NCBI GenBank assembly: GCA_947359465.1
Contig: OX375878.1
Coordinates: 85,162,377 to 85,226,376, forward strand
Source of the DNA: Metellina segmentata
Taxonomy: Eukaryota; Arthropoda; Arachnida; Araneae; Tetragnathidae
Reading direction: 5' to 3'
Length of the DNA stretch: 64,000 bases
Below are positions 35,519-46,025 of the stretch, in pieces. The position numbers were made by a program, and so were the translations under genes. Every line of letters starts with the position of its first letter. Position 1 is the stretch's first letter. The notes under the pieces are model-generated. The model saw nothing but the letters and a program-made list of their open reading frames with translations. It had not been told where the DNA came from and ran no database searches.

Positions 35519-35700
35519 TTTAGACTACGGCCGGAACAACAGTTGTACCATGATCGCATCAAGAAAGAATTTAGACAACGGCCAATACATCACTTGTACC
35601 TTGAAAGTTATAAGAATCGCGCCTAGAATTTAGACTACGGCCGTTACAGAAGTTGTACCTTGAAAGTTATAAGAAACGCGCTTATTTCTCTGTGGTTATA
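35519..35700. repeat. Short tandem repeat, about three units of 52-58 bp
   Basis: Units share tttagac(t/a)acggcc, a cat/cag...ttgtacc segment and, in the last two, ttgaaagttataagaa then cgcgc. The array ends just before hAT-like MITE copy 2. Confidence 0.7.
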
Positions 35701-35719
35701 TCTATAGCCGTAGTCAAAG

Positions 35720-36418
35720 GCCCAGGTGTAGAATTATATTCAGTGTTCTGCGATACAACTTCAAACAATTGCAATTGTTCTGCAAGCATTTTGTCCGAAT
35801 TTTGAAAGCTGCAGTAAAATCAAAACCAGACGTAAAACACAATTATCGGCTAAACATGTATTACGGACACTTGATCACTGATCATTCGTTACAACAAGGC
35901 CAGAATCGATGAGTGAATTGTAAAGGGGCACCCAGTGGATGGCCATCACAACCCCCAACTAAGGACATCACAATTACTTCCATGCCCTGACCCCGGATTC
36001 GAACCAGGAACCTTCCGATCCAGAGGCCAACACCATAACCACTAGACCGGTTGGTCGGTAATAAAACACACACACACACCAATACTAATTAACTTACTTT
36101 AATTAAAACCAAGGCGTAATTTCAGATTTGCAAATCTGTCGATAACTTTTGAAGTTAAATATTTTGTCATTGACATAGAAAATGTGTTATTTATAAAGGG
36201 TTTATGGTAATTTGGGCTGTGTAAGGAGGTTGTTCCGTAGCTAGAAAAGAAAATCGGTGTGGCAAGGAGCGAGCTTTGCACTACAGAACATCGTAACTTA
36301 TGATAATAATAAAAAAAAATCGGCCAAAATTTTGATAAAAATTAAGGAAAAATTGTTCTGCAAAAACTTTGTTTGTTATGCGACATATGTCGCAGTTTTA
36401 AGCACTTTCTTCTCCCGG
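35720..36418. mobile_element. hAT-like MITE, copy 2, interrupted by a SINE
   Basis: Matches 15539-16023 along its length except for an extra segment at about 35871-36058. It is flanked by agtcaaag (35712-35719) and ggtcaaag (36419-36426), 7 of 8 identical. The flank differs from that of copy 1, showing independent insertion. Confidence 0.78.
35871..36058 (-). repeat. tRNA-derived SINE (family A) inside the MITE
   Basis: The minus-strand head has ggtctagtggttatggtg and gttcgaatccgggg, nearly the same as at 25395-25585. MITE copy 1 at about 15685 is the empty site. A CA microsatellite (36066-36079) follows the head end. Confidence 0.78.
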
Positions 36419-36720
36419 GGTCAAAGCGTTAACACTCTATTTGGCAAGGACCGGTAGTGTTCTTAAGTTTTACCAATACATTTACTACTTTTGCGAAAAA
36501 CTACACGTGTTCAAAGTAAATCTATAAAATGGACACATTTGATACAATTTCAGCATTGAGTCAACTGAGAATGCATATTTTATATCAAGAGCACGTCATC
36601 GAAACTAGTTAGTGGGTTTGGTTTGTCTTGGTTTAAAGTTTCTTTACTTATATATAAACAGGGATAAACCATACAAAATCTACTGAGGCCCTGCACGCAG
36701 ATACTCACTTTCAGAAAGAA

Positions 36721-36935
36721 TTAGGTAGTTGAATTAACGCACTGGAGCAACACAACGGGCAATTGGCGACGGCCTCGTAATTTTGAACCATCGTTGAAGG
36801 TGAGATGACGAGATCAACACCTGATCTGTCGCCTTACCTCTTTTAACTCCCACACCATGCCAACACGAGGATATTTAAGGCTTCGCCAGATTTAGCGTAC
36901 ACCAGCCCCCAGGTACACGGCGGTCTTTGGTTACT
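36721..36935 (-). repeat. SINE family B copy, head missing
   Basis: taggtagttgaattaacgc, ctggagcaacacaacgggc, attggcgacgg and caccagcccccaggt match the copies at 42532 and 51612 in order. The tRNA-like head at the right end is lost. Confidence 0.7.
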
Positions 36936-37310
36936 TTCAGAAAAGAAACTCGCTTGGAAACGAAAAACAGTATCCATTTTCGAAGCTTACCCTTTTTCTT
37001 TTTAAAAAAACTTACACCATTTCACAAACTGGAGTGAAAGGCTCTTACAAATGGCGCATGGGGAACGAAGATAAAACTATTTTTACGAAATCTGTTTTGA
37101 GGTGTTTTCTTGCGTGTGTTTGTTCTAGACACCCTCGCTTTGTTCGCTGATCTTTTCGGTGATATGCGGGTTGAGCAAAGAAACTGATGGATGAAGACAT
37201 CAGACAATGCTGCCCCTCAGAGAGCAAATACTTGCATTTGTTTGAAAAATTTGTGAGGCGTGGCGAATGGTATAATTAGGATACTTAGCACGGAAACACA
37301 GAAACAAAAT
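36936..37310. promoter_or_regulatory. GC-richer non-repeat island, possible alternative promoter or first exon
   Basis: Visibly less AT-rich than its surroundings and free of recognised repeats. On the minus strand a run of about 200 nt ends at a donor-like gtgtaagt near 37015-37022. A noncoding exon here could in principle splice to Myo18 exon A, which has an internal Met. This is speculation. Confidence 0.15.
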
Positions 37311-37631
37311 TAACGAGGAAGAATGTGACTATAAATACGATGCGTCTGTGCAAAACTAGTGAAGCCTTTTTTTCAAACTTCCGCACCAAGTTCCAATAAA
37401 ACCAAGAAATACATTACTTTCATACAAAATAAAAAGCAATTTTGGAGAGAAAAGGAAATGTTTCAAAACGAGAAAATAACGTTAATTTCCATATTGATTT
37501 TGATACTGGCCGTAGTTGAACTCAACCACCCGAATTAACTCGTCTGTACCCATTAATGGGCTGCAAAATGACGGAATAAAAAATTTGATAATTTGAAATA
37601 AACTGGTTGCTTAGTGTTTATTTTTTAACTG

Positions 37632-37900
37632 CAAGGGGGCTCCGCCCCCTGTTCGCTTACGCTCGCCAACCCCCGGGGATTGCTACGCAATCCCATTTCG
37701 TTTCCTTCGCAAACCAACATACCTTTCGCAGAGTGAATCTCCTGGACAGCGAAATTATCTGGATAGTTGGTATTATCCTGATTTGACTTTCCGGTCCATG
37801 ACGTCAAGAGAGGGCTTCGCCCCCTGCTCGCTTACGCTCGTCGACCCCCGGGGATTGCTACGCGATACCGTTTAGTTTGCTTCGCAAACCAATACTTCTT
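37632..37900 (-). mobile_element. Two truncated Helitron-like 3' ends in tandem
   Basis: Blocks at about 37634 and 37812 each carry, in plus order, ggggctccgcccc or gggcttcgcccc, cgcttacgctcg, acccccggggattgctacgc and cttcgcaaacc. This is the hairpin-rich 3' terminal region seen in the elements at 50731 and 60416, read on the minus strand. The terminal CTAG is not preserved. Confidence 0.6.
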
Positions 37901-38237
37901 TCGAAAGTGATTTCACTTTTTTTAACTTTAACAGTTAATTCACCCTAAACTAATAGCCGCATCAGTAAAAAATCTTCTGCATCTTGTTCCCTGTACAATT
38001 TTAAGTAAACCGTGTTAGTCTCCCAACTTTACGATCTGTACTTCGTACTTTCTCGGTAAACCGTCTGAGAACAGAGGGGGAAAAGCGAGCCTTTTTCCTC
38101 GCCAAATGAAAAGAAATCGTTTTTATGGCAATTGTTGCTACGATAAATTTGATATCTGACAAACCCGATAAACAAATACAACCCTCATATGCGTGAGGTA
38201 CATGCTAGGCGAAACTAAAAAATACGAAATTTGTGTG

Positions 38238-38800
38238 ACCAACTTTTGATTGCATCGAATTTATTTATGAACCAATTTAAAAAATACTTGTACCGTAAGA
38301 AAGAGTACAATCTGATGTATACTGCGATATTTTCAAAATTAAAAACTAATAGTAAGAATACATCGATATGACAATTTTAGTTTTGTATCGGATATTACAA
38401 TCTGAAAGTTCCGAAAATTGCATAACCAACTTTTAATTGCATCGACTTTATTTATTAACCAATATAAAAAATAATTTCTACCATAAGAAAGAATACAATG
38501 TAAGGTATTAAGTGATGTTCTCAAATTTAAAAAATAATGGTGTTTGCTGTAGATATAACGGTTTTAATAAAAAGTAGCGAAAGTATCCAAAGATTCCGAA
38601 TTTTGAAAGACCAACTTTTGATCGCATCGAACTTATTTATATATTAACCAATTTAAAAAATAACTATACCGTAAGAAAGAGTACATTCTGAAGTATAGAT
38701 TTATGCTGCGATATTTTTAAAATTATAAACTAATTAATAGTAATAAGATATAGATACGGCAGTTTAAAAAAAAAAGTAACGAAAATGTCCCGATTTTTCC
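38238..38800. repeat. Diverged tandem repeat, three units of about 186 bp
   Basis: Units begin accaactttt(g/a)at(t/c)gcatcga at 38238, 38425 and 38610 and share ttatttat...accaat, (c/t)cgtaagaaagagtac-type and gcgatatttt-type blocks. It lies between Helitron-end fragments and may be their interior. Confidence 0.75.
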
Positions 38801-39055
38801 CGAATTTCAAAAACATATTATCAAGAAAAAAATTGAAATTTCTAAAAAAACTCGACGAGCTGCAAAAATTTACGTTGAGATGTACTCTTAAAAAAAAACT
38901 CACGGCTTAAGACTGAAAATTTGTATGTGTTTTGCTCACTCGCGGAAGAAATTTCGCTTTTCAAACTTTGACACTAAAAAACCCTAAAATAATAACCGCA
39001 CCGGGAAAAGGATCTTTAGAGTTCTCCAGGGAACACGATGAAGAACAAACAATGT

Positions 39056-39104
39056 TAACAGGGGGTTGGCGAGCGTAAGCGAGCATGTGGCGGAGCCCCC
39101 CTAG
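39056..39104 (+). mobile_element. Helitron-like 3' end on the plus strand
   Basis: Reads gttggcgagcgtaagcgagc, then gtggcggagccccc and the terminal CTAG at 39101-39104 followed by T. This is the mirror of the blocks at 37632-37900. The matching 5' end was not located. Confidence 0.6.
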
Positions 39105-39172
39105 TTTTTAATATAGAGAGAAGAGACATAATTTTTCTCGGAAAAGTTAAACGTAGATATCTTTCCACTCCA

Positions 39173-40659
39173 TCTATATAAATAAGAATGGAGCGTTTGT
39201 TTGTACATTGAATATTATCGTCCCATTTATAGTTTTTTATCCGTTTTGGACCATTCTGAAGCCAAATACGCCACTTGCGTGTCTGTCTGTCTGTCTGTCT
39301 GTGTGTATGTGTTGTGTGTGCCGTATACACGTCCACACGGTTTAATATATTTTCATGAAACTTTGCATACTCTGAGTACTTATCTTCATTTAGTGACTGT
39401 ACTTGGTTGCGTAAGTCTGTCTGTCTGTTCGTCTTTGTGTTCTATGTTCGATTTTGTGTTTGTGTGTTTATTTATTATTTCGTATATTAGTTAAGGGAAT
39501 GCAATATTAAAATTTTCTTTATTTTCATTTTCCAATAAGTTATATGCTGAAACACCTAAGTAAGCATACTTAAATCAACAATAATTTCGTTGTTTTGGAA
39601 AAACTGGAATGAATTGAGTATTACGAATACTTTACCGGTAATGCTAAAAAAGCAATTTTTTTTCCAAAAGGTTTTTTTTGTGTGTGTGGAATTTTTAGCT
39701 ATGATACTTTATTTATTTCGAGTCATATTTTTGTTCTTTGTGCAATGTAAACGATTTTCGAATATTTGAGACAGACGATATTTTTCAACGAATGGAAATG
39801 AAACGGAAACTCGTGTTGGTTGTTCGCGCGTACAGTGATATTTTCTGTTTCTTTCGCTCTGAAGAAATGGCGCATTTATAAATTTTGTACACTTTTTAGT
39901 TATAAGTGGCAACTATGCAAGATCAAGAGATAAAAAGAGAATCTCAAATTAATATCATTAAAACAACTTTATTCCCGACAACTTTTATTTGGTTTTATTT
40001 CGCTGTTTTCTGTTTTAAATATTTATTATTTTAATAAATTGTATTTCCTGTTCAGAACACGCAACACAAAGTATTCGACTTTAGTGGCAGGTAAATCAAA
40101 ATAAAGCAAATTTTAAGTGTAATTATGCCAATATTGAAAGAATAATGCCGTTGGTAAAAGAATAATAATATTTAAAAAATCCGAACTACAACTTTTCAAA
40201 CATTAAAATATTCTTTGTTATGATGACAGAAGATCGCGAAATTCCACAATGTCGCATGCCGGATGCAAGAGTGTCAAAAGTAAAAAAATAATGTTTTGCT
40301 GACTATTAGTGCGAGAGCACTCGCCGTAAGTTATCGTTTTTAATAATTGAGTTGAACATGTGAAAAGAACTTAAGAAAGGGAATTCCGAATCTCCCTCAA
40401 AATCGTTTTTTGTAGTAGTAACCTTAGTGTCACCTTTCGTCCTTTTGTAGCTTTGTCATACAGCATGTATGTGAAATGTATTACATGACTGGATATGCAT
40501 GTGTAGGATCTGTGTCCAAAGTAAGTTGTTGAAATTTTAAAGATGGCGAAAAGTGTTAAAATATTATTTTATTCTATGAAAGACTGATTATATATTTTGA
40601 TCATCTCTTCAATCTAGAGTTAACCTATTCAAACCGAGCAGGGTCGGGTATTTCGCTAG
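39173..40659 (+). mobile_element. Helitron, non-autonomous, 1487 bp
   Basis: Starts TCTATATAAATAAGAATGG after an A and ends with a small CCGA...TCGG hairpin, then GGTATTTCGCTAG followed by T. The TC start, a hairpin about 11 nt from the CTAG end and insertion between A and T are the Helitron rules. A GTCT microsatellite (about 39281-39303) lies near the 5' end. No Rep/helicase frame is seen, so it is non-autonomous or decayed. Confidence 0.85.
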
Positions 40660-41085
40660 TCTAATAAGATCTCCGAATCCAGAAGAGTTGTATTTGTATA
40701 CGATCATATCTAACCCCAGCAAGAAAAGTGACACAACTCAAAATTGCAGAATTTGAGAAACATCAACATAAAGGTTACTATAAAACTTATATTGAAATAG
40801 TATAAGCTTCTTTTAAATTTTAGGTACGTATTTATGGTGATAGCTTCTATTTTATTCTTAGAATAGTAATATAACACGCTAGGGCACCTCATACATATTT
40901 TTGAATGACATCAAAATTTTTATTTTTTGACTTGTGTCACTTTTCTTGCTGGGGTGCGATATGTATATCTTGTTATATTGATCACTGAGTCGGTGAAGTT
41001 TTTATTACTGAAAATTGTATATATTTATTGTGTCAACCTTTTTAGAGCCATGATCCTGCTTCAAAAATTAAAAAAAAAATTTAAC
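40660..41085. other. Intron, nothing recognised
   Basis: AT-rich. cagcaagaaaagtgacacaa at 40718 recurs inverted as ttgtgtcacttttcttgctg near 40934, so 40712-40955 may be a small decayed inverted-repeat element. Confidence 0.4.
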
Positions 41086-41275
41086 TGGGTGGTAGGTAGT
41101 TGAATTTACATAGCACAGGAGTACCATAACGGGTTTTCGGCGACACTCCGGTATCAATCTCGAAGGGAAAGAAAGACCCAAAGATTTAGAACCACGATCA
41201 GGTGAGGTCAACACCTGAGTTGGCACCCCACTTTCCAAGTACCCACACTACTCCAACGTGAGGACATTTGAAAAT
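41086..41275 (-). repeat. SINE family B copy, diverged and truncated
   Basis: ggtaggtagttgaatttac, ataacgggttttcggcgac, gtcaacacctgagttggc and ccaacgtgaggacatttg match the family order. The head is absent. Confidence 0.65.
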
Positions 41276-42531
41276 TTAACTGAAAACAACAGTTAAAAGA
41301 AAGTCATATCAGAAAATCTTCAATTGAAAGATAGCATTTCCACTTTGGCACAATATCACCGAAGTGATTTTTTAAATATTCAGTTTTATGCTTATTAAGC
41401 CAGACCAAATTCCTGAAATCAGTTTAGAATTTGTTATCCAAGCATTCGAAGCGAGTAGTAGTGGATGACCTCGATATAAACGCTAAGTGGACGTCAAAGG
41501 ATAAGAGTAGTGTGTGTTGATGGCATGGTTTAGGAAACAGCCTCATGATGTTTCGACGGTAGTAAGCGCAAGAGAGAATCTGCCTCAAAAACGAAGCTTT
41601 CAAATGTGGATAAGGCATGTTATCTGAAATGACGACAAAGGCGTCAGTTTGTTATATAAAGTTGGTCAAGTGGAAGCTCGGTCATGTGTGCAAGAAATGT
41701 TTGTATTTTTTCACTCTACGGCAGCTATTTTTAACCTCTTTCATCTCATTGTACACAAACTAATTAATAAAATTCTGCGGCACATAAAAAAATTAATTAC
41801 ATTTTTGGCCGATGTGAGAAAAAAAAAAGCTACAATAGTGCTTGAATTTACCCAAAATATTGATTACCTATCCCTCTTAGTTCCAAAGTGGCTAGTAAAA
41901 AAATATTCGAGGAACAGTTTGTTCATGATACTTAGTAATAAAAAATAATGCTCAAAATTTTTTGGGGGCATTACTTGAAATTATTTGCGAACTGGTTCAA
42001 AGTTCAAAACTAACCTTTGAAATTAAATACGCAATTTAAACAGTTTCCCCCTGTAAGGTATATCAAAGCCATTCTTGCGGCACACTGGTTGAAAATTGCT
42101 GTTTTAGACCATCGATATTTGAGGTTACAATTAAAATATTATACCTTTCATATTTTATATCGAAGAGAAACTATACGGGTCATACACAGCAAACCAAAAA
42201 AAAAAAGAATCAATGAGCAATTACTAAAAAATTCGCTGTTACAACATTCAATTCAAATTTGAGCAATAAATACTTTTACTGATTGATAAAAAGTTTAGTG
42301 AGACCTTTGGGGGTTTAGATCACATCTAGAATTAAGATAATTTTGTACACTATTCTGGTCATGTGCGGGTTTTATTTACAACTCTTAACATAGGGTTGCA
42401 TTATGGTAGGCCTCGTATTTCAATTAGTTTTTAAGCATTAATTAAATAATTACTTTTTAAGCAATTCGCTAATAGCATCAATTATTAAAAGTTACTTTCC
42501 TCACAAATGACAAATGCGTCAAAAAGCGAAT

Positions 42532-42842
42532 CAATGGTAATGGTAATTTTAGTTAACGTCGTACTAGAGCAACACAACGGGCTATTGACGACGGTCCGTG
42601 ATCAGTCCCTTAAGGGAAAGATCCGAGGACAACACCTCGTAATTTTGAAACAGTCATATGATGAAACAACACCTGATCTGGCAAACCACTCTCCACACTT
42701 TCACACCACGCCAACACGAAAACATTTGAGGCCACGACAGATTTAACATACACCAGCCCCCTTTGTACGTGTCGGTCTTTGGTTGGATTCGAACTTGCAA
42801 CCCTTCGGTTGCTAATCAAACCGGGCTGCCGCGGCTCAATGA
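42532..42842 (-). repeat. SINE family B copy with tRNA-like head
   Basis: The body has agcaacacaacgggctattg, gaggacaacacctcgtaat and caccagccccctttg. The right end on the minus strand reads gagccgcggcagcccgg as head and ggttgcaagttcgaatcc with a B box. Orientation is the same as at 51612. Confidence 0.75.
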
Positions 42843-45383
42843 CAAAAGTGGACAAAACTATTTAAACAAAAATGGCTTCCCCTCCCAAAACAATCAAACG
42901 CATTTTTGATAATATATTTTGCTACGTAACCAAGCGTTTTAAATTTCACGGCCGTGTTTAATTTCTGTGAAGAAACATCAAGTTCAGTTACGTTTAAAAA
43001 CAGTCAAGCAACCTGTTGACGAGAGAAGTGCTGAAAATTCTTCCAACAAGAATGGCTCTTTGTCGGTTGCTCTTCACTCGAAGGTCGGTCTGACAAAAAG
43101 GGGAACTGTAGGTAACGATCTGTTTTTAGTATGTCCCTCTTAAATGCCTTTTTGCCTCAGAAAGATCTCCTAAACTCGTGCCTCTTTACGTCATCAGCAC
43201 TCAACGAACGGTACTACGCTGAATTTCGTGCGGAAAACTAAGATCTAGACTTTCTTATCCGGACAGAGTATCGTTACACACCACATCTCACACAATTCTC
43301 TTGATAACAGTCATTCCCAAAATGTAGAATGGGTCTCCACGAGATTCAAAAACTTGTGAGGAAACGCATTCAGATTAACAGGAAACAGTTCAAACTTATT
43401 TCCCATTAACACACAGTCGTTTTATTATCAAAACTTCGTAAGTCCTTTTTTTTTATTATTTATGAGGTTTTAACATGGTTCGGTTAAAAATATGCTCACT
43501 AAATTTGTATCAAAAGTTTCGAAGTCTGCAGCAATTATAAAGCCCCTCATATGCAAATATTTAAACCTCATACCTCATGACTGGTATAAAATTTAACATC
43601 GTTTTTTATATTTCTTGAAATATTATCAATTTTATGGAATAAAATAGTCCCTTTTCATGCGGCGTGATAAATATTTATAATAAGACACTGTTTTTTTCTC
43701 TATAAACGTCTTGAATTTCAGAGTGAGATACTACTAAGAGGCCTAAACCCTCAAAAATTATATCAGTGAGCTGTATTATTTAAATAGTTAACATACACAC
43801 ATTAGCAATAAGTAAGGTTACAAAAGCATAAAATAAGCAATATTAAATTAATTTGAAAAAGATTAGCTATATCTTAATTAACTTGATTATATACAAATTA
43901 TATTATGGCATAGAGAATCATGAAATTGTAAACATGGAACACGAAAACAAGTATTAAAACCCAAATCTGAGTCAAGTGCATCAAAACAAAATGTACAGAA
44001 TTACATTTATAGAAATTTATAAACGTCTTTCCTAATAGCTAGTGTGCATAATAAATCCTTAGCAGATTATATAATAAAATGGAAAGAATGAATTGGATGA
44101 TTCGAGGTCAAAAAAATATGCTTCCAGATGGAAATAGACTGTATATGGTTTCATCAGAGGAAATCATATTCGAGATTTCCGTGTACCACCGAATAAAGAT
44201 GTGGTAATTCATTGATGGAACGACAAATAAAGAGATAATTAAATTATGAGCACTCGAAATGCGAAAGAGGAAGTTCTCCCCCAAATGTCCCTGAAGACAG
44301 TTGTACACTTCATCAGTGTTTCGGATGGAATATTAATAAATCTGTGATTTCTTCCTCGAAGGGGGATATTAATTATATAACAGGGACATGATAAAATGTT
44401 AAAACCTCCCTTTTAAGGCTTCCTTGGTCCACGCGGCTCCCTTAAAACCTCAACATACTTCCTATCCACCATGAAGAACTGCTACAGAAATAAAGTTTGT
44501 ACTTGTGTATTGCCATAGAAATAAACTTTATCCTATTTTTCCATAGGGGATACTTGAAGAAATGTTTTCTAGTTAATCACATTCGCGCATTTAAAGACAA
44601 TATATTTAAGATAGTTTCTTGCCACCGTTAAGTTCTATACTACCTCTATAAGGTACCATCATTTGCAAAGAACAAAACAATGTTAAAATTACGTCATCCC
44701 AAAAGCCACCCCTTCGCAAGATGAACAAGTCCAGTTTCTGTAGCAACTATCACCAATCAGTGGACGGTTGGTAGCATCTTAAAATCTTATTAAAAGTTAA
44801 CATCCCCACTACCAGTTCAAATGAGCTTCATTTTTTCACATCTGGCGCCTCAGCAATGATCTGCCTCGAATTACTGCGACAATCTCAACCAGACATTAGT
44901 TCTACAACCAAACGCTAGAAGAACGCAACACAAAAGTATTTATGATTTGTTGTCTTAATTTTTTATACCACAGAGCACCTAATATTCCGCGGAACCTAAA
45001 TTACGAAAGCGCAGTCAAATTTTCGCGGCTCTTTAGGGAGCCGAGAGTTTGAAATATCAGGTTTGAAAGAAATTCGAATCCTCTTTTAGTTTCAAAATAC
45101 AAACTATCTCATGTTCCCTTTTTTGTTTAAATGTTTTTAAAAATGGTCCTAGAATGATATACTTTGCTCGAAGAATTGTTCGAATATTTATCCATTTCAT
45201 TCAAACAAAACACTTCTATCTCCAATTGCACAAATTAATTATAACTAACCAGTTATAATTATTTGCTACAAAAAATAGCAACATTTGAAAATGCAGATTG
45301 CAGTATTTGGAAAACGAAGCGTAATCAAGAGGAAAGGCAGGCTGCGGCACTAAGCGTGCTGCGTTATCCAAAACTATTATGAC
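42843..45383. other. Intron, nothing recognised
   Basis: Mixed composition, somewhat GC-richer around 43010-43330 and 44690-44930, with no recognised repeat or exon. I found no Myo18-type coding sequence. Confidence 0.3.
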
Positions 45384-45662
45384 CTAAAAACGAGATTCTA
45401 TCACGCTATCTTTGCGTGAAAAAGTGGAGGTCTCGAAGTTGAAAAGAAAATTCCAACACGTCTCCAGTTCATAATGAACTCCATTGTGCGATGTCTTTTG
45501 GAAGAAACACTGAAGAAACTTTTCTAAAGGGGGCACGTTTGTTGTCAACGGAGAGGTAACATGATACGAACGAAGAAAGATTCTCCCTAACGCCAGTCCA
45601 ACGTGTTCCCACTCCCCGAATTTCTGAGAATATCTGTGACGTTCCTTGTAGAATAAAACCAT
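45384..45662 (-). other. Unrecognised 92-codon open frame
   Basis: Begins MVLFYKERHRYSQKFGEWEH and has a mixed, protein-like composition with few low-complexity runs. There is no known domain and no clear splice sites. It could be a relic of a mobile element or chance. Confidence 0.12.
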
Positions 45663-45799
45663 TAAGAGCAGAAAAGCCGAAATTTTTGATAAATCTATAC
45701 AGAATTCGGTTGTAGATCTAGATTTTTTAAAATTTAATAATATTATATGTACATTATATTTTATTTCATTGTAATTAAATTAATATAATTTTTTTAATT

Positions 45800-46025
45800 A
45801 AACCGGTTGACTGTTTGGTTTTTATGGCGAAAAGGTCATATTTGACCAAACTGCACTAAACACAAGACAACATCCAGTAAAAGGCATGGAACACACAAGG
45901 AGAGTATTACTGACACAGAAGAACGATATACGCATAGGGTTAGTTACAGGAATTGAACCTCACCGCCTTGCAACTCACAAGTTGCTAGAGCAGAGGGCAA
46001 ACCCACTGAGCCACGGCGGCACTTG
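45800..46025 (-). repeat. SINE family C with tRNA-like head
   Basis: The minus-strand head is gtgccgccgtggctcagtgg with an A box, then gaggttcaattcctg with a B box. The body has catatttgaccaaactgcac and ttatggcgaaaaggt. A related truncated copy is at 62335-62565. Confidence 0.75.

Noticed and set aside
39201..39494. 97-codon Cys/Val/Ser-rich frame
   Set aside because: It is read through the GTCT microsatellite at the 5' end of the Helitron and is not a protein.
42780..42842. Genuine tRNA genes (also 25500-25585, 45940-46020, 48604-48662)
   Set aside because: A and B boxes are present but the cloverleaf is degenerate and each is followed by a repeated body; they are SINE heads.
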